A stretch of 64,000 bases of DNA. It comes from Photorhabdus cinerea. GTDB lineage: Bacteria > Pseudomonadota > Gammaproteobacteria > Enterobacterales > Enterobacteriaceae. The translations under genes were made by a program, and so were the position numbers. The first letter of the stretch is position 1; every line of letters begins with the position of its first letter. Below, one piece after another: positions 1 through 8,735 of the stretch. Where the stretch lies: the NCBI RefSeq assembly GCF_011189575.1, contig NZ_PUJW01000010.1, forward strand, positions 129,243-193,242. Reading direction: 5' to 3'. Below the pieces are notes generated by a model that searched no databases, had not been told where the DNA came from, and worked only from the letters and a program-made list of their open reading frames with translations.

Positions 1-1
1 C

Positions 2-1045
2 ATCAACGATAAAGCAATTGCTATGGGCTGGAAGCCGGATATGTCACAAGTTCAGCCAACGGGCAAACAAGTTGCTATTATTGGCGCCGGCCCTGCGGGA
101 CTAGCTTGTGCTGATGTATTGACTCGCAATGGTGTACAAACCGTCGTTTTTGATCGTCACCCAGAAATAGGCGGGTTACTCACTTTTGGCATACCTGCAT
201 TTAAACTAGAAAAAGAGGTGATGCTACGACGCCGTAAAATTTTTTCTGAGATGGGAATTGAGTTCCGGCTCAATACCGAAATAGGTAAAGATATTGCCCT
301 GTCTGAACTGACTGAACAGTTTGATGCTGTATTTCTTGGTGTAGGAACTTATCGGTCGATGCGTGGGGAACTGGTAAACGAAGATGCTAATGGCGTTTAT
401 GATGCACTGCCATTCCTAATTGCTAATACCCGGCATCTAATGGGCTATCCCGCCCTGCAATCACAGCCTTTCATAGATATGCGTGGTAAACGGGTTGTGG
501 TCCTCGGTGGTGGCGATACTGCAATGGATTGCGTCAGAACTTCTATTCGCCAAAAAGCGGCTTCTGTTACCTGTGCTTATCGCCGTGACGAAATGAACAT
601 GCCGGGCTCCCGCCGCGAAGTGAAAAATGCCAAGGAAGAAGGAGTGGAATTTTTGTTTAACCTGCAACCTATTAGCATTGAAATCAACAGCTCAGGTCAA
701 GTTTGTGGAATAAAAATGGTGCAGACTCAATTAGGTAAACCTGATGAGAATGGACGCCGCCAAGCTGAAATTATCACTGGTTCAGAACATCTACTCGAAG
801 CTGATGCGGTGATTATGGCATTTGGTTTTAGAGCACATACAATGAATTGGCTAAATGACCATCAAGTCACACTAGATAAACAAGGACGTATCGTCGCACC
901 AGAATTTTCTGATATTCCTTTCCAAACCAGTAATCCTCAGATATTTGCTGGCGGAGATGCCGTTCGTGGCTCTGATCTGGTTGTAACAGCGATTGCTGAA
1001 GGGCGTAAAGCAGCACAAAGTATTCTCGACTACCTCAATATTTAA
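2..1045 (+). CDS. gltD: Glutamate synthase small subunit, 3' part (5' cut by window edge)
   Basis: This is the C-terminal ~347 residues of the NADPH-dependent glutamate synthase beta chain, which oxidises NADPH and feeds electrons to the GltB subunit for making glutamate from glutamine and 2-oxoglutarate. The frame is open from base 2, so the true start lies upstream; the first internal ATG is at 23. Visible are an FAD-binding GAGPAG motif, the 'EIGGLLTFGIP' segment, an NADPH-binding GGGDTA motif and the C-terminal 'IFAGGD' FAD motif. From memory it aligns with E. coli GltD over its whole length and keeps the same C-terminus. The N-terminal Fe-S region is outside the window. A terminator hairpin follows. 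It could only be confused with other GltD-like oxidoreductases such as AegA, but the colinearity favours GltD. Confidence 0.93.
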   Translation: MNDKAIAMGWKPDMSQVQPTGKQVAIIGAGPAGLACADVLTRNGVQTVVFDRHPEIGGLLTFGIPAFKLEKEVMLRRRKIFSEMGIEFRLNTEIGKDIALSELTEQFDAVFLGVGTYRSMRGELVNEDANGVYDALPFLIANTRHLMGYPALQSQPFIDMRGKRVVVLGGGDTAMDCVRTSIRQKAASVTCAYRRDEMNMPGSRREVKNAKEEGVEFLFNLQPISIEINSSGQVCGIKMVQTQLGKPDENGRRQAEIITGSEHLLEADAVIMAFGFRAHTMNWLNDHQVTLDKQGRIVAPEFSDIPFQTSNPQIFAGGDAVRGSDLVVTAIAEGRKAAQSILDYLNI

Positions 1046-1053
1046 TCAACACA

Positions 1054-1078
1054 GGGAGCTTTCCAGCTCCCGTATTTC
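1054..1078 (+). terminator. Terminator after gltD
   Basis: A 7-bp perfect stem (GGGAGCT / AGCTCCC) with a 4-nt loop starts nine bases after the gltD stop codon and is followed by a short T-rich tail. Confidence 0.65.
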
Positions 1079-1277
1079 TATTATCAGTTCAATAAATTAA
1101 TTAAATTACCCTTCATATATAGAGTAATTATCTTAATGAACATTCCTCACTTACCTGCTATCATATTAAATTATCTGGAAATATTTCTTCTTATTACAAT
1201 GAATTTTAAATAAAATATTTCAAATGCTGGATTCATATATCACTATACTTACTCAACTATAAATACTGGAAATATTA

Positions 1278-1784
1278 ATGCGAATAATAAAATCTCTTAT
1301 TTTGTTGTCCCCAATTTTGTTCACCAGTCTTCCGACATTTGCTTTATCACGCCCCTTTACAGCCAATGATATTGCCAGAGAGATTACAAACAGAGGTATT
1401 AACTCTGTTGTTGCAGAATTAGGAGAAATAGGGGTCAGGCAAGAAATTACTCACAAAATTACTACTGGTGATAGTAACTGGGTAAAATTGGCCTTCAAAT
1501 TAACTCAAAGTATGCATCTTGATTTTTCCAGAGAGATACGCTATGCACTCTCCATTGCATTAATTAATAATCCTGTTGATGTCCTTGCTGCCGCAGACAA
1601 AGAAAAAAATATATCATTAGCTGATATCTGTACAATCCCACCAGAACTTGAGACCAAAGAGAATAAAATAGAATTTGTAGATAAAGTCAGAAAGAGTTTA
1701 GAGTCCGCCAAAGAATCTGAAGCTAAAGGCAGAATTGAAGAATGCTACTGGGAGTTAGAGAAAGCCTACAATGTGGAATTTTAA
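1278..1784 (+). CDS. Secreted protein of unknown function
   Basis: I do not recognise this 168-residue protein. Residues 1-23 form a Sec signal peptide (hydrophobic core, cut near 'TFALS'), so the mature protein should be periplasmic or secreted. The mature part looks helical and charged. It has one cysteine in the middle ('DICTIPPE') and one near the C-terminus ('EECYWELEKA'), which could form a disulfide. No catalytic motif is visible. The 5' flank is very AT-rich and the downstream ~700 bp hold no intact gene, so it stands alone as an accessory single gene. The ATG at 1278 follows a weak 'GGAAATATT' ribosome site. Confidence 0.6.
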   Translation: MRIIKSLILLSPILFTSLPTFALSRPFTANDIAREITNRGINSVVAELGEIGVRQEITHKITTGDSNWVKLAFKLTQSMHLDFSREIRYALSIALINNPVDVLAAADKEKNISLADICTIPPELETKENKIEFVDKVRKSLESAKESEAKGRIEECYWELEKAYNVEF

Positions 1785-2150
1785 ATAAGTGTGCCCAATA
1801 TCACTCCACTGTGATCCGTCCCCGTTTATTTCCTGGAAATTGAGAACAAAGTTCCCATCGATCTTCTAACGGTTCTCAATAATTGCCACATATGTCAGCA
1901 TGAGTGATTATTCAGCATTTCTGACACCAGTGAGTGAGTTAATGATCGATATACCTGAACCACAGTGGTACTCCCGCCCTGAAAATTGCGATCAAGGTGG
2001 GAGTGAACGGCCCTTTGTCTTAGGTAATCATTTATTACATGCCTAGCATCACTTCGATTACACCCTAAAAGGGATGGTATTTACTACCACTAATGGTTTA
2101 TGGGAAAACCACGGTGAACCGGCTGAGAAACTGGATGAGCCAGAAGTAAA

Positions 2151-2238
2151 GTTACAAGGTTACAAGGTTACAAGGTTACAAGGTTACAAGGTTACAAGGT
2201 TACAAGGTTACAAGGTTACAAGGTTACAAGGTTACAAG
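2151..2238. repeat. 8-bp tandem repeat, 11 copies of GTTACAAG
   Basis: Eleven perfect head-to-tail copies of GTTACAAG. The unit length is not a multiple of three, so a change in copy number would shift any frame crossing it. The frame that happens to read through gives a repetitive peptide and is not considered a gene. Confidence 0.95.
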
Positions 2239-2240
2239 AA

Positions 2241-2354
2241 AAGATTATCAATTGGCTAAAAGAGCATCGTCAAGACAAAGGTAACATTAACAACCTTACC
2301 ATTATTGATTACTTACAGATGCTCAATGAAAACCACAGGGCTGAACCAGAATGA
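2241..2354 (+). pseudogene. DnaB-like helicase fragment (possible phage remnant)
   Basis: The frame encodes 37 residues ending in a stop, with 'TIIDYLQML', which resembles the Walker-B strand of replicative helicases of the DnaB family. It has no start of its own and directly abuts the 8-bp tandem repeat. It could be the tail of a decayed phage replication gene. The similarity is short, so this remains tentative. Confidence 0.3.
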
Positions 2355-2540
2355 ACTTGAGCAGATACGTCACTAACTCACGTGAAAGCCCTTATCGTCA
2401 TAAAGATTCAGGCGCATACACAAAATATCCAAGAGCGGTACATCATTTGGATGAGTTTGAAATTATATTACTCTGGTATTGGTCTTTCTAATTACTTGCT
2501 GTTTCCCATCCAATAAATGCAGCTGTCACAAAATTTCATT

Positions 2541-2583
2541 AAAAACTGCACTGCCAAAATCTAATCCTTTGGAGTGCAGTTTA
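2541..2583 (-). terminator. Terminator after sugE
   Basis: A stem of about 10 bp (AAACTGCACT / AGTGCAGTTT) lies just past the sugE stop on the minus strand and is followed by a T run. Confidence 0.7.
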
Positions 2584-2586
2584 AAA

Positions 2587-2901
2587 TTAGCTGGTCAATT
2601 TCAGACCAATAATACCAGCAACAATCAGAACGAGGCTCAATACTCTGGCGATGCTCGCAGATTCACCCAACACGATGATGCCAAAAATGGCAGTACCCAC
2701 TGCGCCTATTCCAGTCCACACTGCATAGGCCGTGCCTACAGGTAACCCCCTCATTGCATAAGCAAGCAGTCCCATACTGAAAGCTATAGCACTGACTGTA
2801 ACAAGACTTGGTATTAAGCGAGTGAAACCATGCGTGTATTTCAGACCTACCGCCCAGACGATTTCAAATAAACCGGCAATAACAAGAATAAACCAGGACA
2901 T
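2587..2901 (-). CDS. sugE: SMR-family guanidinium exporter
   Basis: A 104-residue, four-helix small multidrug resistance protein of the SugE/Gdx subtype, which exports guanidinium in exchange for protons across the inner membrane. It starts 'MSWFILVIAG' and shows the conserved glutamate of the first helix ('LFEIVWAVGLKYTHGF') and 'GTAYAVWTGIGAVG', both diagnostic of the subgroup. The length equals the E. coli protein. An upstream in-frame ATG at 2973 is rejected because the region between holds the riboswitch hairpins; the start at 2901 has a GGGACG ribosome site. The guanidine-II riboswitch immediately upstream supports guanidinium as substrate. Confidence 0.93.
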   Translation of the reverse strand: MSWFILVIAGLFEIVWAVGLKYTHGFTRLIPSLVTVSAIAFSMGLLAYAMRGLPVGTAYAVWTGIGAVGTAIFGIIVLGESASIARVLSLVLIVAGIIGLKLTS

Positions 2902-2917
2902 ATCAACGTCCCATAGA

Positions 2918-2970
2918 GTTGCGGGGTCGTCCCCAAGAAACGGCAGTATACCCAGGTCGTCCTGGATAAC
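2918..2970 (-). promoter_or_regulatory. Guanidine-II (mini-ykkC) riboswitch
   Basis: On the minus strand two small hairpins sit in tandem just upstream of sugE: CCAGG-ACGA-CCTGG-like (2952-2965) and GGGG-ACGA-CCCC (2923-2934). Paired stem-loops with ACGR loops close to the ribosome site are the hallmark of the guanidine-II riboswitch. In this family, guanidine binding makes the loops kiss and frees the ribosome binding site. The second hairpin ends about 20 bases before the sugE ATG. Confidence 0.9.
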
Positions 2971-3082
2971 CATTAGAAGTGAAAGCAGATTATAATTGCG
3001 TAAAATCGCGGTATCAATAGCGCAATTTTACGATGCTCCAGAGATATAAAGCTTACCCCTTACACATTGATCATCAAGTAAG

Positions 3083-3118
3083 AAAAACCACAGCCTGTTG
3101 CCAAAACTGCGGTTTTTA
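3083..3118 (-). terminator. Terminator after efp
   Basis: A stem of about 10 bp (AAAACCGCAG pairing with CTGTGGTTTT, one G-T pair) is followed by a T run on the minus strand, 24 bases past the efp stop. The flanking sequence could work in both directions. Confidence 0.6.
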
Positions 3119-3141
3119 CTAAATACCGTTGCCGTCAACGG

Positions 3142-3708
3142 TTATTTCACACGGGAAACGTATTCACCAGAACGGGTATCTACTTTGATCACTTCGCCGA
3201 TTTGTACGAACAGAGGTACTTTAACCACAGCGCCAGTACTCAGAGTTGCGGGTTTACCACCTGTACCAGCAGTGTCACCTTTCAAACCTGGATCGGTCTC
3301 AGTGATTTCCAATTCAACAAAGTTTGGTGGAGTGACAGAGATAGGCTGACCATTCCACAGCGTCAGGATACATTCCGCCTGTTCAACCAACCATTTCGCG
3401 TTCTCACCAACTGCTTTTTCATCAGCAGCTAACTGCTCAAAGGTTTCATTGTTCATAAAATGCCAGAACTCACCATCGTTATACAGGTAAGCCAGGTTCA
3501 TATCCATCACATCAGCAGATTCTACAGAGTCAGTAGATTTGAAGGTTTTTTCTAACAGTTTACCGGAAATTAGCTTGCGGATACGAACGCGGGCAAATGC
3601 CTGGCCTTTACCCGGCTTTACGAATTCACTCTCAAGGATAGCGCACGGCTCGCCATCTAACATGATTTTAAGACCTGAACGGAATTCATTGGTACTATAA
3701 GTAGCCAT
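3142..3708 (-). CDS. efp: Translation elongation factor P
   Basis: A 188-residue EF-P, the factor that rescues ribosomes stalled on polyproline. It has the three-barrel organisation: KOW-like N-domain, central OB domain, C-terminal OB domain ending 'DTRSGEYVSRVK'. The lysine that is beta-lysylated is K34, in 'KPGKGQAFARV'. The gene faces away from epmB, whose product provides (R)-beta-lysine for this modification, so factor and modifying enzyme share an intergenic region of 39 bp. In E. coli ecnA and ecnB lie between efp and sugE; they are absent here. Confidence 0.97.
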   Translation of the reverse strand: MATYSTNEFRSGLKIMLDGEPCAILESEFVKPGKGQAFARVRIRKLISGKLLEKTFKSTDSVESADVMDMNLAYLYNDGEFWHFMNNETFEQLAADEKAVGENAKWLVEQAECILTLWNGQPISVTPPNFVELEITETDPGLKGDTAGTGGKPATLSTGAVVKVPLFVQIGEVIKVDTRSGEYVSRVK

Positions 3709-3747
3709 GGAGACCCTCTAATTTAAACAAAATGGCTTAGCCAAAAA

Positions 3748-4776
3748 ATGGCGCACATTATAACCCCAAAGATCGTCATCAGAGAAGACTGGTTGAAACA
3801 ACTTACAGATGTTATTACTGATCCTGATGAATTATTACAATTATTGTCTTTACATGAGCACCCAGAGTTGGCCAAAGGGAGCCGCGCACGTCGTCTGTTT
3901 CCACTACGGGTACCCAGAGCTTTTGCTGCCCGTATGCAAGCAGGCGATCCTAATGATCCGCTATTACTGCAAGTCATAACAGCACCGGAAGAGTTCAACA
4001 TTGTACCCGGTTTTTCTACCGATCCTTTGGATGAACAACGCAGTGCTGTTCCCGGTTTGTTACATAAATACCGTAACCGCGCATTATTGCTGGTCAAAGG
4101 AGGATGCGCGGTTAACTGCCGTTATTGTTTCCGTCGTCATTTCCCATATGAGGATAACAGAGGTAATAAACGCAACTGGCAGCAAGCATTAAATTACATT
4201 CAGCAACATCCTGAGCTTGATGAGATCATCTTCTCTGGCGGCGATCCATTAATGGCAAAAGATCACGAATTGGATTGGCTGATCAGCAACCTGGAAAAGA
4301 TTTCTCATATCAAACGACTGCGTATTCACACCCGTCTACCGGTGGTTATTCCTACTCGGATCACAACTACGCTTTGCAATAGGCTGGCCCAATCGAGATT
4401 ACAGGTGATCATGGTGACGCACATCAATCATGCCAATGAGATCGATCAATCTTTACGAAACAGCATGATGTTGTTGAAACACGCAGGCATCACGCTACTG
4501 AACCAAAGTGTGCTGTTACGTGGTGTCAATAATCATCCTGATACATTGGCTGATTTGAGTAACGCTCTATTTGATGCCGGAATCTTGCCTTATTACATTC
4601 ATGTACTCGACAAAGTGCAAGGTGCCGCTCACTTTATGGTAAGTGATGAGGAAGCCAGAGGAATTATCCGGGAATTGCTGACAAAAGTTTCAGGTTACCT
4701 AGTGCCATGTCTGGCAAGAGAAATCGGTGGAGAATTGAGTAAAACACCATTAGATTTGGGATTAAAGCAAAAGTGA
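3748..4776 (+). CDS. epmB: EF-P lysine 2,3-aminomutase
   Basis: A 342-residue radical-SAM and PLP enzyme that isomerises L-lysine to (R)-beta-lysine, the group attached to EF-P K34. The [4Fe-4S] motif is 'CAVNCRYC' (C120, C124, C127). 'FSGGDPL' is the glycine-rich SAM loop, and the conserved C-terminal 'CLAREIGGE' part is intact. It is transcribed divergently from its target gene efp. The length matches the family, and the short form rather than the ~400-residue clostridial aminomutase indicates EpmB. Confidence 0.95.
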   Translation: MAHIITPKIVIREDWLKQLTDVITDPDELLQLLSLHEHPELAKGSRARRLFPLRVPRAFAARMQAGDPNDPLLLQVITAPEEFNIVPGFSTDPLDEQRSAVPGLLHKYRNRALLLVKGGCAVNCRYCFRRHFPYEDNRGNKRNWQQALNYIQQHPELDEIIFSGGDPLMAKDHELDWLISNLEKISHIKRLRIHTRLPVVIPTRITTTLCNRLAQSRLQVIMVTHINHANEIDQSLRNSMMLLKHAGITLLNQSVLLRGVNNHPDTLADLSNALFDAGILPYYIHVLDKVQGAAHFMVSDEEARGIIRELLTKVSGYLVPCLAREIGGELSKTPLDLGLKQK

Positions 4777-4784
4777 CAAAAACT

Positions 4785-4813
4785 CATGCCCGGGTACTTT
4801 TTTACCGGGCATG
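4785..4813 (-). terminator. Hairpin between convergent epmB and the yjeI-like gene
   Basis: A 9-bp perfect stem (CATGCCCGG / CCGGGCATG) lies between two convergent genes. Read on the minus strand it is followed by AGTTTTTG, which suits termination of the lipoprotein gene. The plus-strand tail has no T run. Confidence 0.6.
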
Positions 4814-4834
4814 CCATTCAAATACTGAATGCCA

Positions 4835-5176
4835 TTACTGACATTTATAAACTTGACCAACCATTTTACTGTCTAATGGGGCAAAGCTTGATAATAGACT
4901 TTCGCTTGGGCTGGTTACACCATAAATCACATTTCCGCCCATAGCTGCGGCTTTATTACGCAAATCATTAGCTGCACCACGCATTGAGCTGCTTTCATTA
5001 CTTACGCCAATCCAGTTACTTTGAATACCTGTCACTTCACCTAATAACTGACACTCGCTGCCTGGCTTAGTATCAACAAAACGAATCTGTGAGCCACCGG
5101 AAGTTAATTGGTTAGTGGCGGTACATCCTGCTAACAGTAACAATGCTGAAGCACTGAACAAAACTTTAATTCGCAT
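4835..5176 (-). CDS. YjeI-like DUF4156 lipoprotein
   Basis: A small envelope lipoprotein of about 113 residues. It has a lipoprotein signal peptide with lipobox LLAGC, so the mature protein begins at cysteine and is probably anchored in a membrane. The body 'GSECQLLGEVTG' and 'RNKAAAMGGNVIYGV' fits DUF4156, as does E. coli YjeI, which occupies the same place next to groEL. An ATG four codons upstream (5188) is also possible; the second was chosen because it begins the charged n-region directly. No enzymatic function is known to me. Confidence 0.8.
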   Translation of the reverse strand: MRIKVLFSASALLLLAGCTATNQLTSGGSQIRFVDTKPGSECQLLGEVTGIQSNWIGVSNESSSMRGAANDLRNKAAAMGGNVIYGVTSPSESLLSSFAPLDSKMVGQVYKCQ

Positions 5177-5188
5177 GTTTTCCCTCAT

Positions 5189-5826
5189 TTATTGTTGGAA
5201 ATTCGACAATTAATCATCAATATACCTTGTTACACACCAATATCGCAAAGCAAATAATTTATAAAGGAATCCTTGCAATGAAATATTCGAGCTAAAAGCT
5301 TTTTGTATCAGGACAAATTCAGTAAAAATAGAGAAAAATAGCTAAATAAATAACATGAAAAATTTCAAAATTGATGTTACAAAAAATACACTTATTGAAA
5401 ATAACATTCTTCCTAAAATTCCCTGTTATATTGTGATAGTTGATACGATTTTTCAGAACTATTTAGCAGATCATCAGATCTATTACATCTATGATGGGAA
5501 AGTGGATTAATTATGATAGATGAAATAAGGGTTTTCTCAATTACGATCAACAAAATGGATAATAGAAATAATATTAAAACGACATAAAAATATACTATGA
5601 TGATAACTAACAGCTTTTTAGATAGTTAGCATAAAAATATTCTTGATTTAACAAACCATTACCTATATATCCACAATAGATGATTATTTTTCTTTCTATA
5701 ATTATCTGGTAGAAAAAAATGAAAATATCCCCGTAAAGGGAGATAAATATACCACATTTAGCATAAATAAAAATTCCGGAATATATCTATCAATAATCAT
5801 TCTGAATTCTGATTTACACATAAATA
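5189..5826. other. AT-rich intergenic region with one possible small gene
   Basis: About 640 bp of very AT-rich DNA lies between the lipoprotein gene and the groEL terminator. E. coli has yjeJ here. Only a 51-codon frame at 5355-5510 stands out. Confidence 0.5.
5355..5510 (+). CDS. Possible small protein, 51 aa
   Basis: The frame runs from ATG to TAA and encodes a product starting 'MKNFKIDVTKNTLIENN' and ending 'YYIYDGKVD'. Its composition is less biased than the surrounding AT-rich DNA would give by chance, and it reads like a folded alpha/beta piece. I see no clear ribosome site and no recognisable family. It could be a remnant of a larger gene. Confidence 0.25.
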   Translation: MKNFKIDVTKNTLIENNILPKIPCYIVIVDTIFQNYLADHQIYYIYDGKVD

Positions 5827-5856
5827 TAAAAAAACGGGCAGATTACTCCGCCCGTC
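5827..5856 (-). terminator. Terminator after groEL
   Basis: On the minus strand the stem ACGGGC / GCCCGT is followed by a run of seven Ts, about 50 bases after the groEL stop. Confidence 0.85.
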
Positions 5857-5906
5857 TGATATTCATATCGCGTATTGAGGGTTTAATACCGGCGACTGAA
5901 CGGCTA

Positions 5907-7544
5907 TTACATCATACCGCCCATGCCACCCATACCGCCTGCTCCACCTAAATCAGCTTTGTCATCCTTAGGCAGGTCAGTCACCATACACTCAGTGGTG
6001 ATCATCAGGCCAGCAATAGATGCTGCGAATTGCAGTGCAGAACGGGTTACTTTGGTTGGGTCCAGAATACCCATTTCGATCATATTGCCATACTGTTCAG
6101 TAGTCGCGTTATAACCGTAGTTGCCTTCACCTGCTTTCACATTGTTTGCAACAACTGAAGGTTCTTCGCCTGCGTTGTCAACGATCTGACGCAGAGGTGC
6201 TTCCATTGCGCGCATTGCAACACGGATACCTACGTTTTGATCTTGGTTGTCGCCTTTCAGACCAGCAATAGCAGCTGCAACACGAACCAGTGCCACACCA
6301 CCACCAGCAACCACGCCTTCTTCTACCGCAGCGCGAGTTGCATGCAGGGCATCATCAACACGGGCACGTTTTTCTTTCATTTCAACTTCTGTTGCAGCAC
6401 CAACTTTAATAACAGCAACACCGCCAGCCAGCTTAGCTACGCGCTCTTGCAGTTTTTCACGATCGTAATCAGAAGTAGATTCTTGGATCTGCTGACGAAT
6501 CTGAGAAACGCGGCCATCAATTCCAACTTTGTCACCAACACCATCAATAATAGTTGTAGTGTCTTTGTTGATAACAACACGTTTTGCCTGACCCAGATCT
6601 TCCAGAGTTGCTTTTTCCAGTTCCAGACCGATCTCTTCAGAGATAACGATACCGCTAGTCAGAACAGCGATATCTTGCAACATAGCCTTGCGGCGGTCAC
6701 CGAAACCAGGAGCTTTAACCGCTGCAACTTTCACGATGCCACGCATGGTATTAACAACCAGAGTTGCCAATGCTTCACCTTCAACATCTTCAGCAATGAT
6801 CAGCAGAGGCTTGCTTGCTTTAGCAACACCTTCCAGAACTGGCAACAGTTCACGGATGTTGGAGATTTTTTTATCTACCAGCAGAATAAATGGGTTTTCT
6901 AATTCAACAGAACCAGTTTCTGGTTTGTTGATGAAATAAGGAGAGAGGTAACCACGGTCGAACTGCATACCTTCAACGACATCCAGTTCATCTTCCAGGC
7001 CAGTACCTTCTTCAACGGTGATTACACCTTCTTTACCGACTTTGTCCATCGCTTCTGCGATCAACTTACCTACAGTTTCGTCGGAATTGGCGGAGATAGT
7101 ACCTACCTGAGCAATAGCGGTGGAATCTAAGCAAGGTTCAGACAGCTTTTTCAGTTCTTCAACGGCTGCAACCACAGCTTTATCAATACCACGTTTCAGA
7201 TCCATTGGGTTCATGCCAGCGGCTACGGCTTTCAGACCTTCAGTAACAATAGATTGAGCCAATACAGTTGCAGTCGTTGTACCGTCACCCGCAGCATCAT
7301 TCGCTTTAGAAGCAACTTCTTTCACCATCTGAGCGCCCATATTTTCGAACTTATCTTCCAGTTCAATTTCACGAGCAACTGAAACGCCATCTTTAGTGAT
7401 TGCAGGAGCACCAAAAGATTTATCCAGAACAACGTTACGGCCTTTAGGACCCAAGGTTACTTTTACTGCATCAGCAAGAACATTCACACCACGTAGCATC
7501 TTAACGCGAGCATCGCTACCAAATTTTACGTCTTTAGCTGCCAT
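5907..7544 (-). CDS. groEL: Chaperonin GroEL
   Basis: A 545-residue cytosolic chaperonin subunit forming the 14-mer that folds proteins with GroES. The start 'MAAKDVKFG', the ATP-binding GDGTTTAT segment and the disordered GGM-repeat tail are all present. Fourth position in the groES-groEL unit is conserved: groES lies 49 bp upstream and both are driven by the sigma-32 promoter near 7985. The protein is colinear with E. coli GroEL, with scattered substitutions typical of Morganellaceae. Nothing unusual was seen. Confidence 0.99.
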   Translation of the reverse strand: MAAKDVKFGSDARVKMLRGVNVLADAVKVTLGPKGRNVVLDKSFGAPAITKDGVSVAREIELEDKFENMGAQMVKEVASKANDAAGDGTTTATVLAQSIVTEGLKAVAAGMNPMDLKRGIDKAVVAAVEELKKLSEPCLDSTAIAQVGTISANSDETVGKLIAEAMDKVGKEGVITVEEGTGLEDELDVVEGMQFDRGYLSPYFINKPETGSVELENPFILLVDKKISNIRELLPVLEGVAKASKPLLIIAEDVEGEALATLVVNTMRGIVKVAAVKAPGFGDRRKAMLQDIAVLTSGIVISEEIGLELEKATLEDLGQAKRVVINKDTTTIIDGVGDKVGIDGRVSQIRQQIQESTSDYDREKLQERVAKLAGGVAVIKVGAATEVEMKEKRARVDDALHATRAAVEEGVVAGGGVALVRVAAAIAGLKGDNQDQNVGIRVAMRAMEAPLRQIVDNAGEEPSVVANNVKAGEGNYGYNATTEQYGNMIEMGILDPTKVTRSALQFAASIAGLMITTECMVTDLPKDDKADLGGAGGMGGMGGMM

Positions 7545-7593
7545 TGTTTCTTTCCTTTAAATTCGTTCAGTTAAGAAGATCTAAGCGCAATAC

Positions 7594-7887
7594 TTACGCT
7601 TCAACAATTGCCAAAATGTCGCTTTCAGACATGATCAATACTTCTTCGTTATCGATCTTCTCTGACTTAACACCATAACCTTCGTTAAAAATAACGATAT
7701 CCCCAACTTTCACACTCAGCGCTTTTACGTCACCACTGTCAAGGATGCGGCCATTGCCTACAGCCAAAACTTCGCCACGAGTAGATTTGCCCGCAGCAGC
7801 GCCAGTCAGCACAATACCGCCAGCAGATTTTGATTCAACTTCTTTACGCTTGACGATTACACGATCATGCAATGGACGAATATTCAT
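7594..7887 (-). CDS. groES: Co-chaperonin GroES
   Basis: A 97-residue heptameric lid of the GroEL chamber. It starts 'MNIRPLHDRVIVKRKEVE' and carries the mobile loop ('GGIVLTGAA') that docks on GroEL. Upstream in-frame codons reach 7962, but the family start and an AGGAGA ribosome site fix the ATG at 7887. Transcribed with groEL from a heat-shock promoter. Confidence 0.98.
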   Translation of the reverse strand: MNIRPLHDRVIVKRKEVESKSAGGIVLTGAAAGKSTRGEVLAVGNGRILDSGDVKALSVKVGDIVIFNEGYGVKSEKIDNEEVLIMSESDILAIVEA

Positions 7888-7969
7888 TGATAGCTCTCCT
7901 ATAAGAAAGTCCATATCAGGTAAGAGGATTGACACTAGTATGCTTTCACGAACCAGTATCATAATAAAT

Positions 7970-7999
7970 TAAATGGGGACTTATTTATGACACTTCAAG
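7970..7999 (-). promoter_or_regulatory. Sigma-32 heat-shock promoter of groES-groEL
   Basis: On the minus strand a -35 element CTTGAA (7994-7999) and a -10 element CCCCATTTA (7970-7978) are separated by 15 bp. This is close to the RpoH consensus. It lies about 80 bases upstream of the groES ATG. Confidence 0.9.
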
Positions 8000-8074
8000 G
8001 GCAGGCAAGAAAAATATTTTATTCTTTTCTTACCCACAGAAAAAAACCATGTGATTAGAAAAAATACTTTCTTA

Positions 8075-8578
8075 TCAACGAGGTTTATGCTCATCATCAT
8101 CACGTTTATGGTCGTTCAACGTATGGGAGGGATCATCTTGCTTGCGCTCGTATTCCCCTTCAAAGGTGTTACCGTCCTGTTTGAACCCATTTCTATTATG
8201 AGGACGATAGAAATTAATATGTGGCATCAGCTTCATCACCAGCGTTTTCTGAACGGGAGGCAGTAACAACAGCAATCCAAGGAAATCAGTAAAAAAACCA
8301 GGCAACAGTAACAGGAAACCGGCCAATACAAGAGACACACTCTTTATCATTTCTGCCGCAGGGCTTTCTCCGGCAACTAATTTCTGCTGGAGCTGAATAA
8401 AGTTCTTTACTCCCTGATTACGTACCAAAGAGATACCAACACAGGAAGTAAACAGCACCAGTAACAGAGTTAGTAATACCCCTAATTCAGATGCGACACG
8501 CACAAATAAAGTTGACTCAATATAGACAAGTAAAAATATCAGGATAAATGGCAACCAACGCACTTGATTCTCCTTCAA
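8075..8578 (-). CDS. fxsA: FxsA family inner-membrane protein
   Basis: A 167-residue membrane protein with about four hydrophobic segments in residues 8-120 and a charged, histidine- and aspartate-rich cytosolic tail. E. coli FxsA, named for suppressing phage T7 exclusion when overproduced, sits at the same place between groES and aspA. 'LLLLPGFFTDFLGLLLLLPPV' near residue 90 is the family signature. It runs opposite to aspA. Function in the cell is poorly known. Confidence 0.92.
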   Translation of the reverse strand: MKENQVRWLPFILIFLLVYIESTLFVRVASELGVLLTLLLVLFTSCVGISLVRNQGVKNFIQLQQKLVAGESPAAEMIKSVSLVLAGFLLLLPGFFTDFLGLLLLLPPVQKTLVMKLMPHINFYRPHNRNGFKQDGNTFEGEYERKQDDPSHTLNDHKRDDDEHKPR

Positions 8579-8735
8579 TTGATTTGGCTGGAGAGGTTGT
8601 ATCCTGAATAAATCATATCAACAAGATCCAAGGGACAACCAGATTAGCATTTTTTTTCAGTTTATAGAGATTAATGATTGGGGTCATACCTATCATTTTC
8701 AATCCTATGAAGATCTTAGGGATTAGGAATACAAT

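Larger units (their letters stand above)
1785..2540. other. Gene-poor stretch with tandem repeat and helicase-like remnant
   Basis: There is no intact gene in this ~750 bp. It holds an 8-bp tandem repeat (2151-2238) and, directly after it, a short frame resembling the Walker-B part of a DnaB-like phage helicase. The rest shows only broken frames, consistent with a decayed insertion between gltD and sugE. Confidence 0.5.

Noticed and set aside
2151..2238. CRISPR-like array
   Set aside because: Units are 8 bp, contiguous and without spacers.
2074..2259. Plus-strand frame translating the GTTACAAG repeat
   Set aside because: The peptide is mainly the repeat read in three frames; there is no ribosome site or family.
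6237..6902. 221-codon frame opposite groEL
   Set aside because: Antisense shadow of a highly conserved gene.
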